From NCBI GenBank assembly GCA_002732675.1, contig NVRR01000098.1:1-9781 (forward strand): a stretch of 9,781 bases of DNA. The letters run 5' to 3'. Made by a program: the position numbers and the translations under genes. Positions 1 to 6,690 of the stretch are shown here, piece after piece. Under the pieces are notes generated by a model that worked only from the letters and a program-made list of their open reading frames with translations, searched no databases and had not been told where the DNA came from. Numbering within the stretch: position 1 is the stretch's first letter; every line of letters begins with the position of its first letter. This DNA is from Sneathiella sp. GTDB taxonomy: Bacteria; Pseudomonadota; Alphaproteobacteria; Sneathiellales; Sneathiellaceae.

Positions 1-348
1 ACTGTTGAAACCATCCTCGAAGGCGGTAGTGGCGAAGTCGGCGCGAGGCCAACTCATCATTACATCCGGGGTATTTGCTCGGCCTTCTACATGAAAGAAG
101 CCATGGAATGGGCAAAAGCCAATGGCGGTATCACAGGAGCCAATATCAAGAAAGGCATGTATGTCAAGAAAGAGTGGGTCCCCGTCGGGCTTGAAGGCGT
201 TTGCATGCCCTCTAGTTGGAGCGAAAAGGACCATCGCGGACTGATGACCGTCGCTATCAATCAGGGCAAATTTGTTAATGGCAAGGTCATAATTGAGCGG
301 ATCGCGGAATCTAAACTGCCACGCCGAGATGAGTGGTTGGGTCAATAG
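1..348 (+). CDS. Branched-chain amino-acid type (HAAT) ABC transporter substrate-binding protein, C-terminal part
   Basis: This frame is open from the first base and stops with TAG at 346-348, so 115 C-terminal residues of a longer protein are visible. The sequence (…HHYIRGICSAFYMKEAM…, then VPVGLEGVCMPSSWSEKDHRG) resembles the end of periplasmic type I solute-binding proteins of the LivK/HAAT class (Peripla_BP_6), and a livF-like ATPase gene follows 52 bp later on the same strand. Such proteins bind the substrate in the periplasm and deliver it to the LivH/LivM permease pair. The N-terminus, signal peptide and most of the ligand pocket lie outside the window, so the substrate cannot be read. 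The neighbouring CoA ligase suggests an organic acid rather than an amino acid; that is inference. The class is likely, the exact ligand unknown. Confidence 0.75.
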   Translation, partial: TVETILEGGSGEVGARPTHHYIRGICSAFYMKEAMEWAKANGGITGANIKKGMYVKKEWVPVGLEGVCMPSSWSEKDHRGLMTVAINQGKFVNGKVIIERIAESKLPRRDEWLGQ

Positions 349-400
349 GCCCCGCCAGAATTAGTCAAAACACGGTATTGAAGTCATAAATAGGGACAGG

Positions 401-1240
401 ATGATGTTATCTCAATCTGATACTACAACAATGGATGTATCCGAAAATGTCGACGATATCATCCTGTCCGTCAATAATGTCGAGGTGGTGTTTAACGAGG
501 TTATTCTCGTGCTCCGCGGTCTCAATTTAAAGGCCAGACGGGGGAAAATCACAGCCCTTTTAGGAACAAATGGCGCTGGAAAAACAACGACGCTAAAAGC
601 TATTACCAACCTTCTGGCCATGGAAGATGGCGACGTGACACGGGGAACTATCGAGTATGAAGGCCAGGATGTCACGCATATGGGGCCTGAAATTCTCGTC
701 CGAAAAGGTATTTTCCTGGTCATGGAAGGGCGAGGCATCCTGCAGGATATGACCGTTACCGAGAATTTGCGACTTGGCGCCTATTCGCGTCCCAATGCCA
801 AGATAAAAACAGAAATCGAGCAGATTTATTCTTACTTTCCACGCCTTAAAGAGCGTACAGGCCTAGCTGGGTATCTGTCTGGTGGAGAGCAGCAAATGCT
901 GGCTATTGGTCGGGCGATGATGGCCAAGCCGAAGCTCATTTTGATGGACGAACCCTCCATGGGCCTGTCTCCCTTGCTGGTGAAGGAAGTCTTCGGGATT
1001 ATCCAACGCCTCAATAAGGAACTTGGAATATCCATCCTGTTGGTTGAGCAGAACGCTAGAATGGCGCTCAAAATAGCCGATGAAGCCTATATCATGGAGA
1101 ACGGCAAGATTGTCCTCGATGGCGCTGCCAAGGAGCTTATGGAAAACGAAGACGTCAAGGAGTTTTACCTTGGCGGTGGCGGTGAGCGCCGATCATTTAA
1201 GAATTTAAAGAGTTTTAAACGCCGCAAGCGCTGGCTTTAG
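401..1240 (+). CDS. livF: LivF-like ATP-binding protein of a HAAT-family ABC transporter
   Basis: This is a cytoplasmic ATPase subunit that should power an importer with LivH/LivM-type permeases and the binding protein encoded upstream. Visible motifs, by residue: Walker A GTNGAGKT at 55-62, signature LSGGEQ at 159-164, Walker B LILMDEPSMGLSP starting at 179 with catalytic Glu184, and VEQNA at about 215-219, where LivF proteins carry Gln in place of the H-loop His. At 279 aa it is longer than typical LivF (about 235 aa). It has some 20 extra N-terminal residues and a basic C-terminal tail ending KRRKRWL, which I recall from LivF proteins encoded beside phenylacetate-CoA-ligase-like genes. Two adjacent ATGs (401 and 404) follow an AGGGACAGG stretch at 392-400, so the start is uncertain by one codon. 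A later ATG at 431 is less likely. The ligase gene follows after 10 bp, indicating one operon. Confidence 0.9.
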   Translation: MMLSQSDTTTMDVSENVDDIILSVNNVEVVFNEVILVLRGLNLKARRGKITALLGTNGAGKTTTLKAITNLLAMEDGDVTRGTIEYEGQDVTHMGPEILVRKGIFLVMEGRGILQDMTVTENLRLGAYSRPNAKIKTEIEQIYSYFPRLKERTGLAGYLSGGEQQMLAIGRAMMAKPKLILMDEPSMGLSPLLVKEVFGIIQRLNKELGISILLVEQNARMALKIADEAYIMENGKIVLDGAAKELMENEDVKEFYLGGGGERRSFKNLKSFKRRKRWL

Positions 1241-1250
1241 GATAACAAAA

Positions 1251-2492
1251 ATGAATTCAGTTTTTGACACGCGAGAGATAGAACCGGCTGAAAGTCGTAG
1301 CCGGAATCTGGTCGCAGCATTACGGCGGCAACTGACGAATGCGAAGGATAACTCTCCCTATTGGTCAGAAATACTGGCCGGGTTCGAACCAGATGATTTC
1401 GTAACGATTGAGGATATCGCACGCCTTCCGGTTCTTCGCAAATCCGATCTGATTGATTTACAGACAAAAGGACATCTAGGCGGTCTTGCGACGGAAAAAA
1501 ATACGGCCCCAAAGCGTATTTTCTTCTCACCGGGTCCACTCGTGGAGCCCGAGCCTGTCGCTGGCTCCGACCCCTGGCGCATGACGCCTGCATTGTTTGC
1601 TGCAGGCTTTGGACCGGATGATATTGTAGCCAACTGCTTCAGCTATCATATTACCCCGGCTGGCGTCATGTTTGATGCCGCTGCGCAAAAAATTGGCTGC
1701 ACAGTATTCCCGGCCGGCGTACAGAATGTCGACATGCTGGTGGATGCGTTTCATCGCCTGGAGATTTCCGCCTATGTGGGCACACCAGATTTCCTGAAAA
1801 TTATTCTTGAAAAAGCCGATGCTCTTGGACGCCCCATAACCACTATACAAAAGGCGATGGTGAGCGGCGGCCCGCTATTTCCTGATGCTAAATCCTTTTA
1901 TGAAGATCGGAATATTGTGGTCCGGCAGAGCTATGGCACGGCGGAGCTTGGGCTTATTGCGTTTGAAACGGATGTCGCCGCAGAAGGCTTGGTTATTGCT
2001 GAGGACTGTATTGTAGAGATTGTCCGTCCGGGTTCTGATGAGCCGGTTGGTGACGGTGAAATTGGCGAGGTCGTGGTAACCACGTTTGATCCTTTTTATC
2101 CTCTTATTCGGTTAGGCACTGGCGATCTATCAACGGTTATCGGCGAAGGTTCTTCTTCTGGACGCACGAACCGGCGGCTCAAGGGGTGGCTCGGTCGCGC
2201 CGATCAAACGGCCAAGGTCAAGGGGATGTTTATCCATCCCCGGCAGGTGGAAAATGTCGTCAAGAAAATTCCGGGCGTTCTGAAAGCCCGCATCCAGATT
2301 GAGACGCAAGATGGCCGCGATAAAATGACATTCCTGTGTGAGCATGAAGGTCCGCCGGGTCATTTGATATCAGAAATCAGCGAAATCGTAAAAGCGGAAT
2401 GCCGGATCCGTGGAGAGGTCGTCATTGTTGCCCCTAGTAGCCTCCCGAACGATGGAAAAGTTATCGACGATAAACGCGTGGCTGGCATCTGA
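1251..2492 (+). CDS. Phenylacetate-CoA-ligase-like AMP-forming acyl-CoA ligase
   Basis: This is a member of the adenylate-forming superfamily, PaaK-like branch, 413 aa, close to PaaK size. Such enzymes activate a carboxylic acid with ATP and then form the CoA thioester in the cytoplasm. Motifs, by residue: SPGPLVEPEP at 93-102 where most relatives have the Ser/Thr/Gly-rich phosphate loop; SYGTAELGLIAFE at 227-239 (A5-like); GTGDLS at 289-294 (A7-like); GRADQTAKVKGMFIHPRQVE at 315-334 (hinge and start of the C-terminal domain); and NDGKVIDDKR at 400-409, whose Lys403 matches the usual A10 lysine position. The start ATG follows AGGAT (1239-1243), which overlaps the livF stop. The SPGP form is shared by a subgroup encoded with HAAT transporters, so the imported compound is probably its substrate. 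The substrate itself (aromatic or other acid) is not known. Confidence 0.85.
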   Translation: MNSVFDTREIEPAESRSRNLVAALRRQLTNAKDNSPYWSEILAGFEPDDFVTIEDIARLPVLRKSDLIDLQTKGHLGGLATEKNTAPKRIFFSPGPLVEPEPVAGSDPWRMTPALFAAGFGPDDIVANCFSYHITPAGVMFDAAAQKIGCTVFPAGVQNVDMLVDAFHRLEISAYVGTPDFLKIILEKADALGRPITTIQKAMVSGGPLFPDAKSFYEDRNIVVRQSYGTAELGLIAFETDVAAEGLVIAEDCIVEIVRPGSDEPVGDGEIGEVVVTTFDPFYPLIRLGTGDLSTVIGEGSSSGRTNRRLKGWLGRADQTAKVKGMFIHPRQVENVVKKIPGVLKARIQIETQDGRDKMTFLCEHEGPPGHLISEISEIVKAECRIRGEVVIVAPSSLPNDGKVIDDKRVAGI

Positions 2493-2586
2493 TCTGGATG
2501 TCGGGTGTTTCTACTTCCCGCATGGCTTGTGGCCTAGATAGGAAAATTGCGTATGAGAGGGTTTATGTTTCACCGTAGATTTTAAG

Positions 2587-2703
2587 TGTTTGACGCCAGC
2601 GATTTCTGTTTCATCTTCTTTTCCTTAACGGTCATTACGATGAACCAGAAACTCTCTCTTATGCAATCCCGCCAATTTGTTCCATAGGCGCTGACGTCAA
2701 ACA
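2587..2703. repeat. Nested inverted repeats between convergent genes; possible structured RNA
   Basis: An outer pair of 15-bp arms (2587-2601 and 2689-2703) is complementary with one mismatch (C2596 against A2694). Inside it, a second pair of 12-bp arms (2603-2614 and 2640-2651) is complementary with one mismatch and closes a 25-nt loop. About 37 nt on the 3' side are not paired by these arms. The element sits in the 254-bp gap between the ligase gene and the convergent RRM gene. No reading frame explains it. It could be a small RNA, a shared 3' structure or a relic of a short mobile element; none of these can be decided from the sequence. No strong promoter or U-rich terminator is evident. 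Confidence 0.4.
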
Positions 2704-2746
2704 GTGGCGGACATTGGCATAAAAAAACCTGCCTAAGAATTTCTAG

Positions 2747-2983
2747 TTAATGCGCTGTTTTAACTCTAATTTTTCTTCCATCAATTTTTCTTCCATGGAG
2801 ATCTTTTGCCGCTATTTCTGCTTCTTCGTCGCGGGCCATTTCTACAAAGCCAAATCCCTTGGAGGCTTCGGTTTCTTCATCCATTACCAAATTGCAGGCA
2901 GTGATAGTACCATAAGTTTCAAACAAATTTACAAGATCTGTTTCGCTTAGGCTGCGAGGAAGGTTGAGCACAATCAGTTTCAT
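2747..2983 (-). CDS. Small single-domain RRM RNA-binding protein
   Basis: This is a 78-aa protein consisting of almost nothing but one RNA recognition motif. RNP2 is LIVLNL at residues 3-8 and RNP1 is KGFGFVEM at 42-49, with the two Phe/Gly positions of RNP1 intact. The beta-alpha-beta order is complete, ending in the beta4 segment KIRVKTAH. Such one-RRM proteins in bacteria (well known in cyanobacteria, scattered in proteobacteria) bind single-stranded RNA, and several are cold-responsive; the target here is unknown. The ATG is preceded by AAGGAC (2991-2996) at a suitable distance. The gene is monocistronic and convergent with the ligase gene. A run of seven T on its sense strand (2721-2727) lies about 20 nt past the stop, but the stem before it is weak, so termination there is uncertain. 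Confidence 0.88.
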   Translation of the reverse strand: MKLIVLNLPRSLSETDLVNLFETYGTITACNLVMDEETEASKGFGFVEMARDEEAEIAAKDLHGRKIDGRKIRVKTAH

Positions 2984-3017
2984 TTATTTTGTCCTTGGGT
3001 CTAAGGATCCGCTTACT

Positions 3018-3046
3018 AACATAGTAAAGGGGGACTGAACATCCAA
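3018..3046 (-). promoter_or_regulatory. Weak sigma70-like promoter candidate for the RRM gene
   Basis: On the - strand, TTGGAT (3041-3046) and TATGTT (3018-3023) are separated by 17 bp, 35 bp upstream of the RRM start codon. The match to consensus is modest (about 3/6 and 4/6). A 6-bp stem-loop (GCATCG at 3078-3083, CGATGC at 3093-3098, 9-nt loop) lies further upstream. Only position and spacing support the call. Confidence 0.25.
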
Positions 3047-3204
3047 AATGCTTAAACGGACAAAGAAGCTTATTGCGGCATCGTTTTCCCGGCGATGCTA
3101 TAGCCGAGTTCATTCAATACTTGAGAGGGTGAAAAAGGATAAGCAAGAGCGCTCGTAGTGCTTAGACTACTAACTTCTTTATAATAGGTGATACCTGAGC
3201 TTCT

Positions 3205-3230
3205 GAAAGGCTAATGGTGACCTGCCTTTC
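3205..3230 (-). terminator. Possible terminator hairpin downstream of the 89-aa gene
   Basis: A perfect 7-bp inverted repeat (GAAAGGC at 3205-3211, GCCTTTC at 3224-3230, 12-nt loop) begins 5 bp past the TGA stop of the 3236-3505 gene. Position fits a terminator, but there is no run of T after it on the - strand, so it may act only as a 3' stabilising stem. Confidence 0.3.
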
Positions 3231-3235
3231 CGCCC

Positions 3236-3505
3236 TCAAGTACCGATACGTGGCGGCCCGCCTTTTGACGCCTGGCTGGGCCCAAAGGCCTTATCCAGGG
3301 TATTAGTACTGTCTTCCCCCAGCACAATTGCATCCGTCAGTAAATTGAGAATACGCATATTGTTGGCAAGAACGGATTTTGCTTCGACACGCGGATCGTC
3401 GGTTATCAGGGTACAACGGAATAAGATATCCTTACGGATCATAGCCAGGACATCTTCAAGTTTTTTACCCGACGGGTTTTCTTCGGTTACAAGATAGTGG
3501 GTCAA
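3236..3505 (-). CDS. Conserved-looking small hypothetical protein, TTG start
   Basis: This 89-aa protein has no function I can name. It appears soluble: no signal peptide or membrane segment. The middle (residues about 15-70) is rich in Leu, Ile and charged residues, as in a helical bundle (…LEDVLAMIRKDILFRC…, …VLANNMRILNLLTDAIVL…). The tail is Gly/Pro-rich (SKGGPPRIGT). I recall similar small proteins in other Rhodospirillales-type genomes, but that is memory, not a search. The start is TTG at 3503-3505: GGAGGG (3513-3518) lies exactly 7 nt upstream, a stop codon closes the frame a few codons above, and there is no nearby ATG. The gene stands alone between the RRM gene and tRNA-Phe, with an AT-rich region upstream. 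Coding is likely; role unknown. Confidence 0.75.
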   Translation of the reverse strand: MTHYLVTEENPSGKKLEDVLAMIRKDILFRCTLITDDPRVEAKSVLANNMRILNLLTDAIVLGEDSTNTLDKAFGPSQASKGGPPRIGT

Positions 3506-3512
3506 TAAAGCG

Positions 3513-3518
3513 CCCTCC
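3513..3518 (-). promoter_or_regulatory. Strong ribosome binding site fixing a TTG start
   Basis: GGAGGG on the - strand with a 7-nt spacer to TTG. It decides the start of the 89-aa gene, as no ATG is available near it. Confidence 0.7.
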
Positions 3519-3563
3519 AGTCAAATTCAGAAGCTGGAATTAACGCAAAACTTGGTTAATAAT

Positions 3564-3593
3564 TAAATAATTATACAAATAAATAATTATTTA
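3564..3593. repeat. AT-rich perfect inverted repeat
   Basis: TAAATAATTAT (3564-3574) and ATAATTATTTA (3583-3593) are perfect 11-bp complements around an 8-nt spacer, all A/T within the arms. It lies about 60 bp upstream of the 89-aa gene's TTG and includes TATAAT on that gene's strand. It could be promoter/UP-element DNA or a binding site for an AT-preferring protein. Low complexity makes chance plausible. Confidence 0.5.
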
Positions 3594-3870
3594 CTGGGCT
3601 CTTGCTGCCTGAAGCCGGGGGATTGGCTCTGTCGCCAATAGCCACGGCATTATGCAGTCCCCAGTCGTGCGTGAACATGCAGACATTCTGGATAATCACG
3701 TGATCCAAACCTCAGTCGCCATGGGCTAATCGGACTATGATTTTCCGGCGAAAGCTGTTGTATCGACTCGCAGGCCGGTCGAGGAGGTTACAACCTTTAT
3801 CGGTTTTGATGACAGGAGCTGAACCCTTCTCGGATTTACAGCAGACGAATATAGTATTCGGCGGGGAAAG

Positions 3871-3946
<76 letters not shown>

Positions 3947-3987
3947 ATTTAGATCTTTGCCTATCAGAAATCGGGCGAAGAAGCTGG

Positions 3988-4016
3988 GTTATAAAAGAAA
4001 TTAACGGCACTGTCCA
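3988..4016 (-). promoter_or_regulatory. Sigma70-type promoter of tRNA-Phe
   Basis: On the - strand, TGGACA (4011-4016) and TATAAC (3988-3993) are separated by exactly 17 bp; each hexamer matches consensus at 5 of 6 positions. Transcription would start near 3980, giving a leader of about 34 nt before the tRNA. No ribosome binding site or frame lies between it and the tRNA. Confidence 0.65.
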
Positions 4017-4103
4017 TAGTTGTTGACTGAAAAACTGTGAAAATAAATGTGCACTTTTCTAACGGTGGGAAGCTATTGAAAAGCAGCAGAAATGATGGGT
4101 TTC

Positions 4104-4283
4104 CTATTCGCCGTTTTCATCGCTGTCTGATATCGTTTCCTCCCCTGGGATAACGTAGCTGTCGTTCAGCCATTTTCCTAAATCGAGCTGTTTGCAGCGG
4201 GCAGAGCAAAAAGGACGATATTGCGCCGATAGAGGTTTGCTGCAGCGTGGACAGGGCTTTTTCGGTTTTTTTGGATCCGTCAT
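4104..4283 (-). CDS. yacG: DNA gyrase inhibitor / zinc-binding protein YacG
   Basis: This 59-aa gene encodes a YacG family protein. The zinc ligands are Cys11 and Cys14 (CPRC) and Cys26 and Cys30 (CSARC), and the family core [17 protein letters not shown] is followed by the usual Tyr-x-Ile-Pro and an acidic tail ([12 protein letters not shown]). In E. coli YacG binds the GyrB C-terminal region and inhibits gyrase DNA binding. The ATG (4281-4283) is 7 bp past the stop of the RNase gene and has no clear ribosome binding site, so translation is probably coupled. maf-RNase E/G-yacG neighbours are common in alphaproteobacteria, which supports the call. The acidic tail follows the folded part and is probably flexible. 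Confidence 0.93.
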   Translation of the reverse strand: MTDPKKPKKPCPRCSKPLSAQYRPFCSARCKQLDLGKWLNDSYVIPGEETISDSDENGE

Positions 4284-4290
4284 ATCGGGG

Positions 4291-5697
4291 TTACTTTACG
4301 ACATAGCTATGTGAGGGCAAGCGGGTATTTTCCGTTATGGTCAAATGCCGCGCCAGATGGTTTTCGATTTTTTCTTTATGTTCCGTTAGAAGCGCCGCCA
4401 AATTGTCGCCTGCTTCAAGCCTGATGTGTGACGGCAGGCCGTGCAGTTTTTCTGTTTCCAGATGCCGAATCAGCTTCGAAATGGCTGTTATTGTGCTGTC
4501 CTGGCGCCCCGTGCCGTCACAGATGGGGCAGGACACAGATAGTATTTCGGCGAGGGGTCGCTGCGTCCGCTCGCGCGTGACTTGCAGGAGACCAAGCTCC
4601 GTCATACCTGCAAATCGTGTCCGGACTGGGTCATCGTCCAACCATTTTTTCATCTTCTCGCAGAGGGTTTTGACCTCGCCTTTGCCCGACATCTGAATAA
4701 AATCAATGATAATGATGCCTGACAGATTGCGAAGCCGGATCTGCCGGGCGATTTCCCGGGCCGCTGCCAGGTTCGTGGTCAGGGCATTGCTCTTTGAGCC
4801 CTGAGCGGAAATATGGCTGGCGGAGTTGACATCAATGACGACCATTGCCTCGGTCGGCTCAATACTGATATTCGCCCCTGAGGAGAGCGGCACATGCTTT
4901 TGCAAGGCCAACTCAACTTGTTCTTCAACTTGATTTTCCTCGAAAAGAGAGGCTTGCCCTTCCCATAATTTTATGCCGGAAGCGTTATGGCGGCCATATT
5001 TTTCCAGATAGCGTTTTGCCTCCAACAACGCAGCGGCATTATCGAGAATAATCGACATGTCAGCTCGCAAACATGTGTCGAGTATTCTCGATAATGCTGT
5101 CTGAGGCGGGCCAAGAGGGCGCGGTTTTCCGCCGCGCGTCCAATCTGCATCAATATCGGTCCAGCGCCGGGCAAGGCTCAGGAGGTTTGCTTTCAGGTCC
5201 GATGGGCTCAGCGATTGAGCTTCCGTTCGGACAGTTAATCCGCCGGTTATTTGACAGGTGGCAATGAGTTCCCTGATCGAAATGCGGTCCTGTTTGTTAG
5301 AAATTTTTCGGGAAAAGGTGAGGGCTGTGCCCAAAGGATGATAGATGAAGGCACGATGCTTCAGTGCGTAAAAACAACTGAGTTGAGGTCCCTTGTCGCC
5401 TGTTCCATCTTTGGCAACCTGGACCAGAATCTTCTCGCCCTCATGAACCAACTTGCCGATATCTCCCGATTTTCGGTCAATATCCTGGGCCTGAATAAAG
5501 CCTGTGGTATTGCTGCCGAGGTCAACGAACGCGGCATTCAAAGAGGGTATGATCTTGCTCACCCGGCCGAGGAAAAAATCGCCGACCTTGGAGAGGTTCT
5601 GCGGCCGCTCGACGTGAAAGTCGACAAGTTTGCCGTCTTGCAGGATGGCCGCGCGCGTCTCGAACAGGCCGGTTTCGATAAGCAGGACCTGATCCAT
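4291..5697 (-). CDS. Ribonuclease E/G family endoribonuclease (short, RNase G-like form)
   Basis: This 468-aa single-strand-specific endoribonuclease would act in rRNA maturation or mRNA decay. Domain order: N-terminal strand [16 protein letters not shown]1 RNA-binding domain (about 38-115), 5'-sensor region with the Arg157-Thr158 pair that matches the 5'-monophosphate pocket of E. coli RNase E, then the DNase I-like catalytic part with Asp289 (VVIDVNS) and Asp332 (IIIIDF), the two metal-binding aspartates. The zinc-link CPIC is at 390-393, followed by DGTG. About 75 residues follow the zinc link, with no long disordered scaffold of the RNase E type, so it is RNase G-sized. The start ATG shares one base with the maf stop (TGATG), indicating coupling. 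Whether the genome also has a full-length RNase E cannot be seen; hence no symbol is given (rng is possible). Confidence 0.92.
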   Translation of the reverse strand: MDQVLLIETGLFETRAAILQDGKLVDFHVERPQNLSKVGDFFLGRVSKIIPSLNAAFVDLGSNTTGFIQAQDIDRKSGDIGKLVHEGEKILVQVAKDGTGDKGPQLSCFYALKHRAFIYHPLGTALTFSRKISNKQDRISIRELIATCQITGGLTVRTEAQSLSPSDLKANLLSLARRWTDIDADWTRGGKPRPLGPPQTALSRILDTCLRADMSIILDNAAALLEAKRYLEKYGRHNASGIKLWEGQASLFEENQVEEQVELALQKHVPLSSGANISIEPTEAMVVIDVNSASHISAQGSKSNALTTNLAAAREIARQIRLRNLSGIIIIDFIQMSGKGEVKTLCEKMKKWLDDDPVRTRFAGMTELGLLQVTRERTQRPLAEILSVSCPICDGTGRQDSTITAISKLIRHLETEKLHGLPSHIRLEAGDNLAALLTEHKEKIENHLARHLTITENTRLPSHSYVVK

Positions 5698-6368
5698 CAG
5701 GGGGAGGTGGTCCAGATATCGTAGCCGTTGCCGATCAACAAGTTGCTGACGTCAAAGAGGGGCAGACCGACGACATTGCTGTAAGAGCCCTGAAGCTGCC
5801 GGACGAAGACCGCCGCCTTGCCTTGAATGGCATAACCACCGGCTTTGCCGCGCCATTCTTCTGTCTCGAGATAGGCGCTTATTTCATGGGTGTCGAGCGG
5901 CTTGAAGACAACGCCAGTGGAAATGGTGCGGGACCGGAATTGACCCGTGGGTGTGACAAGGGTGATACCAGTATGGACCTGATGTCGTCTCCCAGAGAGC
6001 AGTTTTAGAAACAGGCGGGCATCATCGGGGTTCTCGGCTTTCCCCAGAGATCGCCGACCGACGGCAACAACGGTATCCGCGGATAAGAGAAACGCGCCGG
6101 GGTGGCGTTTCGCGACAGCAACGGCTTTTTCTCTCGAAAGTCGCGCCGCCAGGTCCTTGGGCTGCTCACCGTCGAGTATCTGTTCGTCGATATCAGCCGG
6201 ATCTATCAAGTCGGGAGTGACGCCGATTTGCTTCAGCAAATCAAGCCGCCTGGGGGAAGCGGACGCGAGAATCAGCAGGGGTTTTTGCGGCGCAGTCGGA
6301 ACGGGAGATACATGTCGTTCCGCAGTTGATGGAGCCGCAATTCGGACGTCTTTCGGGGCAACCACCAA
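5697..6368 (-). CDS. maf: Maf family nucleoside triphosphate pyrophosphatase
   Basis: Maf/HAM1-like proteins hydrolyse (d)NTPs, often modified or pyrimidine nucleotides, to the monophosphate and PPi, cleaning the pool. Family motifs, by residue of the 223-aa frame: LASASPRR at 34-41, SADTVV at 96-101 with the likely catalytic Asp98, SGRRHQVHTG at 125-134, KAGGYAIQG at 175-183 and GSYSNVVGLPL at 194-204. The frame opens at TTG (6366-6368) directly followed by GTG (6363-6365); AGGA (6374-6377), overlapping the infA stop, lies 5 and 8 nt before them. There is no ATG before the core, so about 30 residues precede LILASASP, more than usual. The exact start is uncertain. It lies 8 bp after infA and overlaps the RNase gene by one base. 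Substrate subgroup is not assigned. Confidence 0.92.
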   Translation of the reverse strand: MVVAPKDVRIAAPSTAERHVSPVPTAPQKPLLILASASPRRLDLLKQIGVTPDLIDPADIDEQILDGEQPKDLAARLSREKAVAVAKRHPGAFLLSADTVVAVGRRSLGKAENPDDARLFLKLLSGRRHQVHTGITLVTPTGQFRSRTISTGVVFKPLDTHEISAYLETEEWRGKAGGYAIQGKAAVFVRQLQGSYSNVVGLPLFDVSNLLIGNGYDIWTTSP

Positions 6369-6376
6369 CGAAATCC

Positions 6377-6595
6377 TTACTTATAGCGGAACGTGATCCG
6401 GCCTTTCGTAAGGTCATAAGGGGTCATCTCGATGGTGACTTTATCACCTGCAAGCACGCGAATGCGATGCTTGCGCATTTTCCCCGCCGTATGTGCCAGG
6501 ACTTCGTGTTCATTTTCCAGAACGACGCGAAACATTGCGTTCGGCAACAACTCTGTTACGGTTCCTTCAAACTCTAATAGTTCTTCTTTTGCCAT
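6377..6595 (-). CDS. infA: Translation initiation factor IF-1
   Basis: This 72-aa protein is the usual length of IF-1 and consists of one OB-fold (S1-like) domain. It begins [20 protein letters not shown] and holds the strongly conserved [24 protein letters not shown] and [11 protein letters not shown] segments. IF-1 binds the A site of the 30S subunit with IF-2 and IF-3 during initiation. The ATG is preceded by an AGGT-type ribosome binding site only (TAGGTATTT then ATG). It heads the tight infA-maf-RNase-yacG run after a 143-bp gap with a possible promoter and stem-loop. Confidence 0.98.
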   Translation of the reverse strand: MAKEELLEFEGTVTELLPNAMFRVVLENEHEVLAHTAGKMRKHRIRVLAGDKVTIEMTPYDLTKGRITFRYK

Positions 6596-6653
6596 AAATA
6601 CCTATTCCAGTGATTTCGAATGGGGCAAAATAGAGGCCTTGCCGCCTAAATTG

Positions 6654-6678
6654 CAAGCATTTCCTTTGAAAATGCTTG
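6654..6678 (-). other. Perfect 9-bp stem-loop in the infA upstream region
   Basis: CAAGCATTT and AAATGCTTG (arms 6670-6678 and 6654-6662) pair perfectly around a 7-nt loop, 58 nt before the infA ATG and 60 nt past the phosphatase stop. No T-run follows on the - strand, so a strong intrinsic terminator is unlikely. If the candidate promoter at 6691-6718 is real, this stem would lie near the 5' end of the infA mRNA and could shield it. It might instead be a weak terminator or processing site for the his-side transcript. Confidence 0.5.
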
Positions 6679-6690
6679 AAGAATAGTCGA

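Larger units (their letters stand above)
3506..3870. other. 365-bp intergenic stretch between the 89-aa gene and tRNA-Phe
   Basis: There is no convincing gene. It holds an AT-rich inverted repeat (3564-3593), a TATAAT hexamer on the - strand (3570-3575) without a good -35 partner, a short inverted repeat ATTGGC/GCCAAT (3622-3627, 3634-3639), a 10-bp palindrome ATCACGTGAT (3695-3704), and a 6-bp stem with a 3-nt loop (3846-3860) just past the tRNA 3' end. The longest small frames (38 codons on +, 31 on -) have no ribosome binding site I trust. No integrase, repeat of the tRNA 3' end or insertion sequence is visible. Confidence 0.6.

Noticed and set aside
2498..2523. Stem with a bulge just after the ligase stop
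   Set aside because: About seven pairs with a bulge, an 11-nt loop and no T-run on the + strand; too weak to call a terminator.
3613..3729. 38-codon + frame (with ATG at 3652) in the gap before the tRNA
   Set aside because: It is short, lacks a ribosome binding site and matches no family I know; a gene remnant is possible but cannot be supported.
3846..3860. 6-bp stem-loop 10 nt past tRNA-Phe as terminator
   Set aside because: No T-run follows on the - strand; noted only in the intergenic description.
5251..5724. 157-aa open frame on the + strand
   Set aside because: It lies antisense to the RNase E/G gene, whose catalytic and sensor motifs are intact; the frame is a by-product of codon bias.
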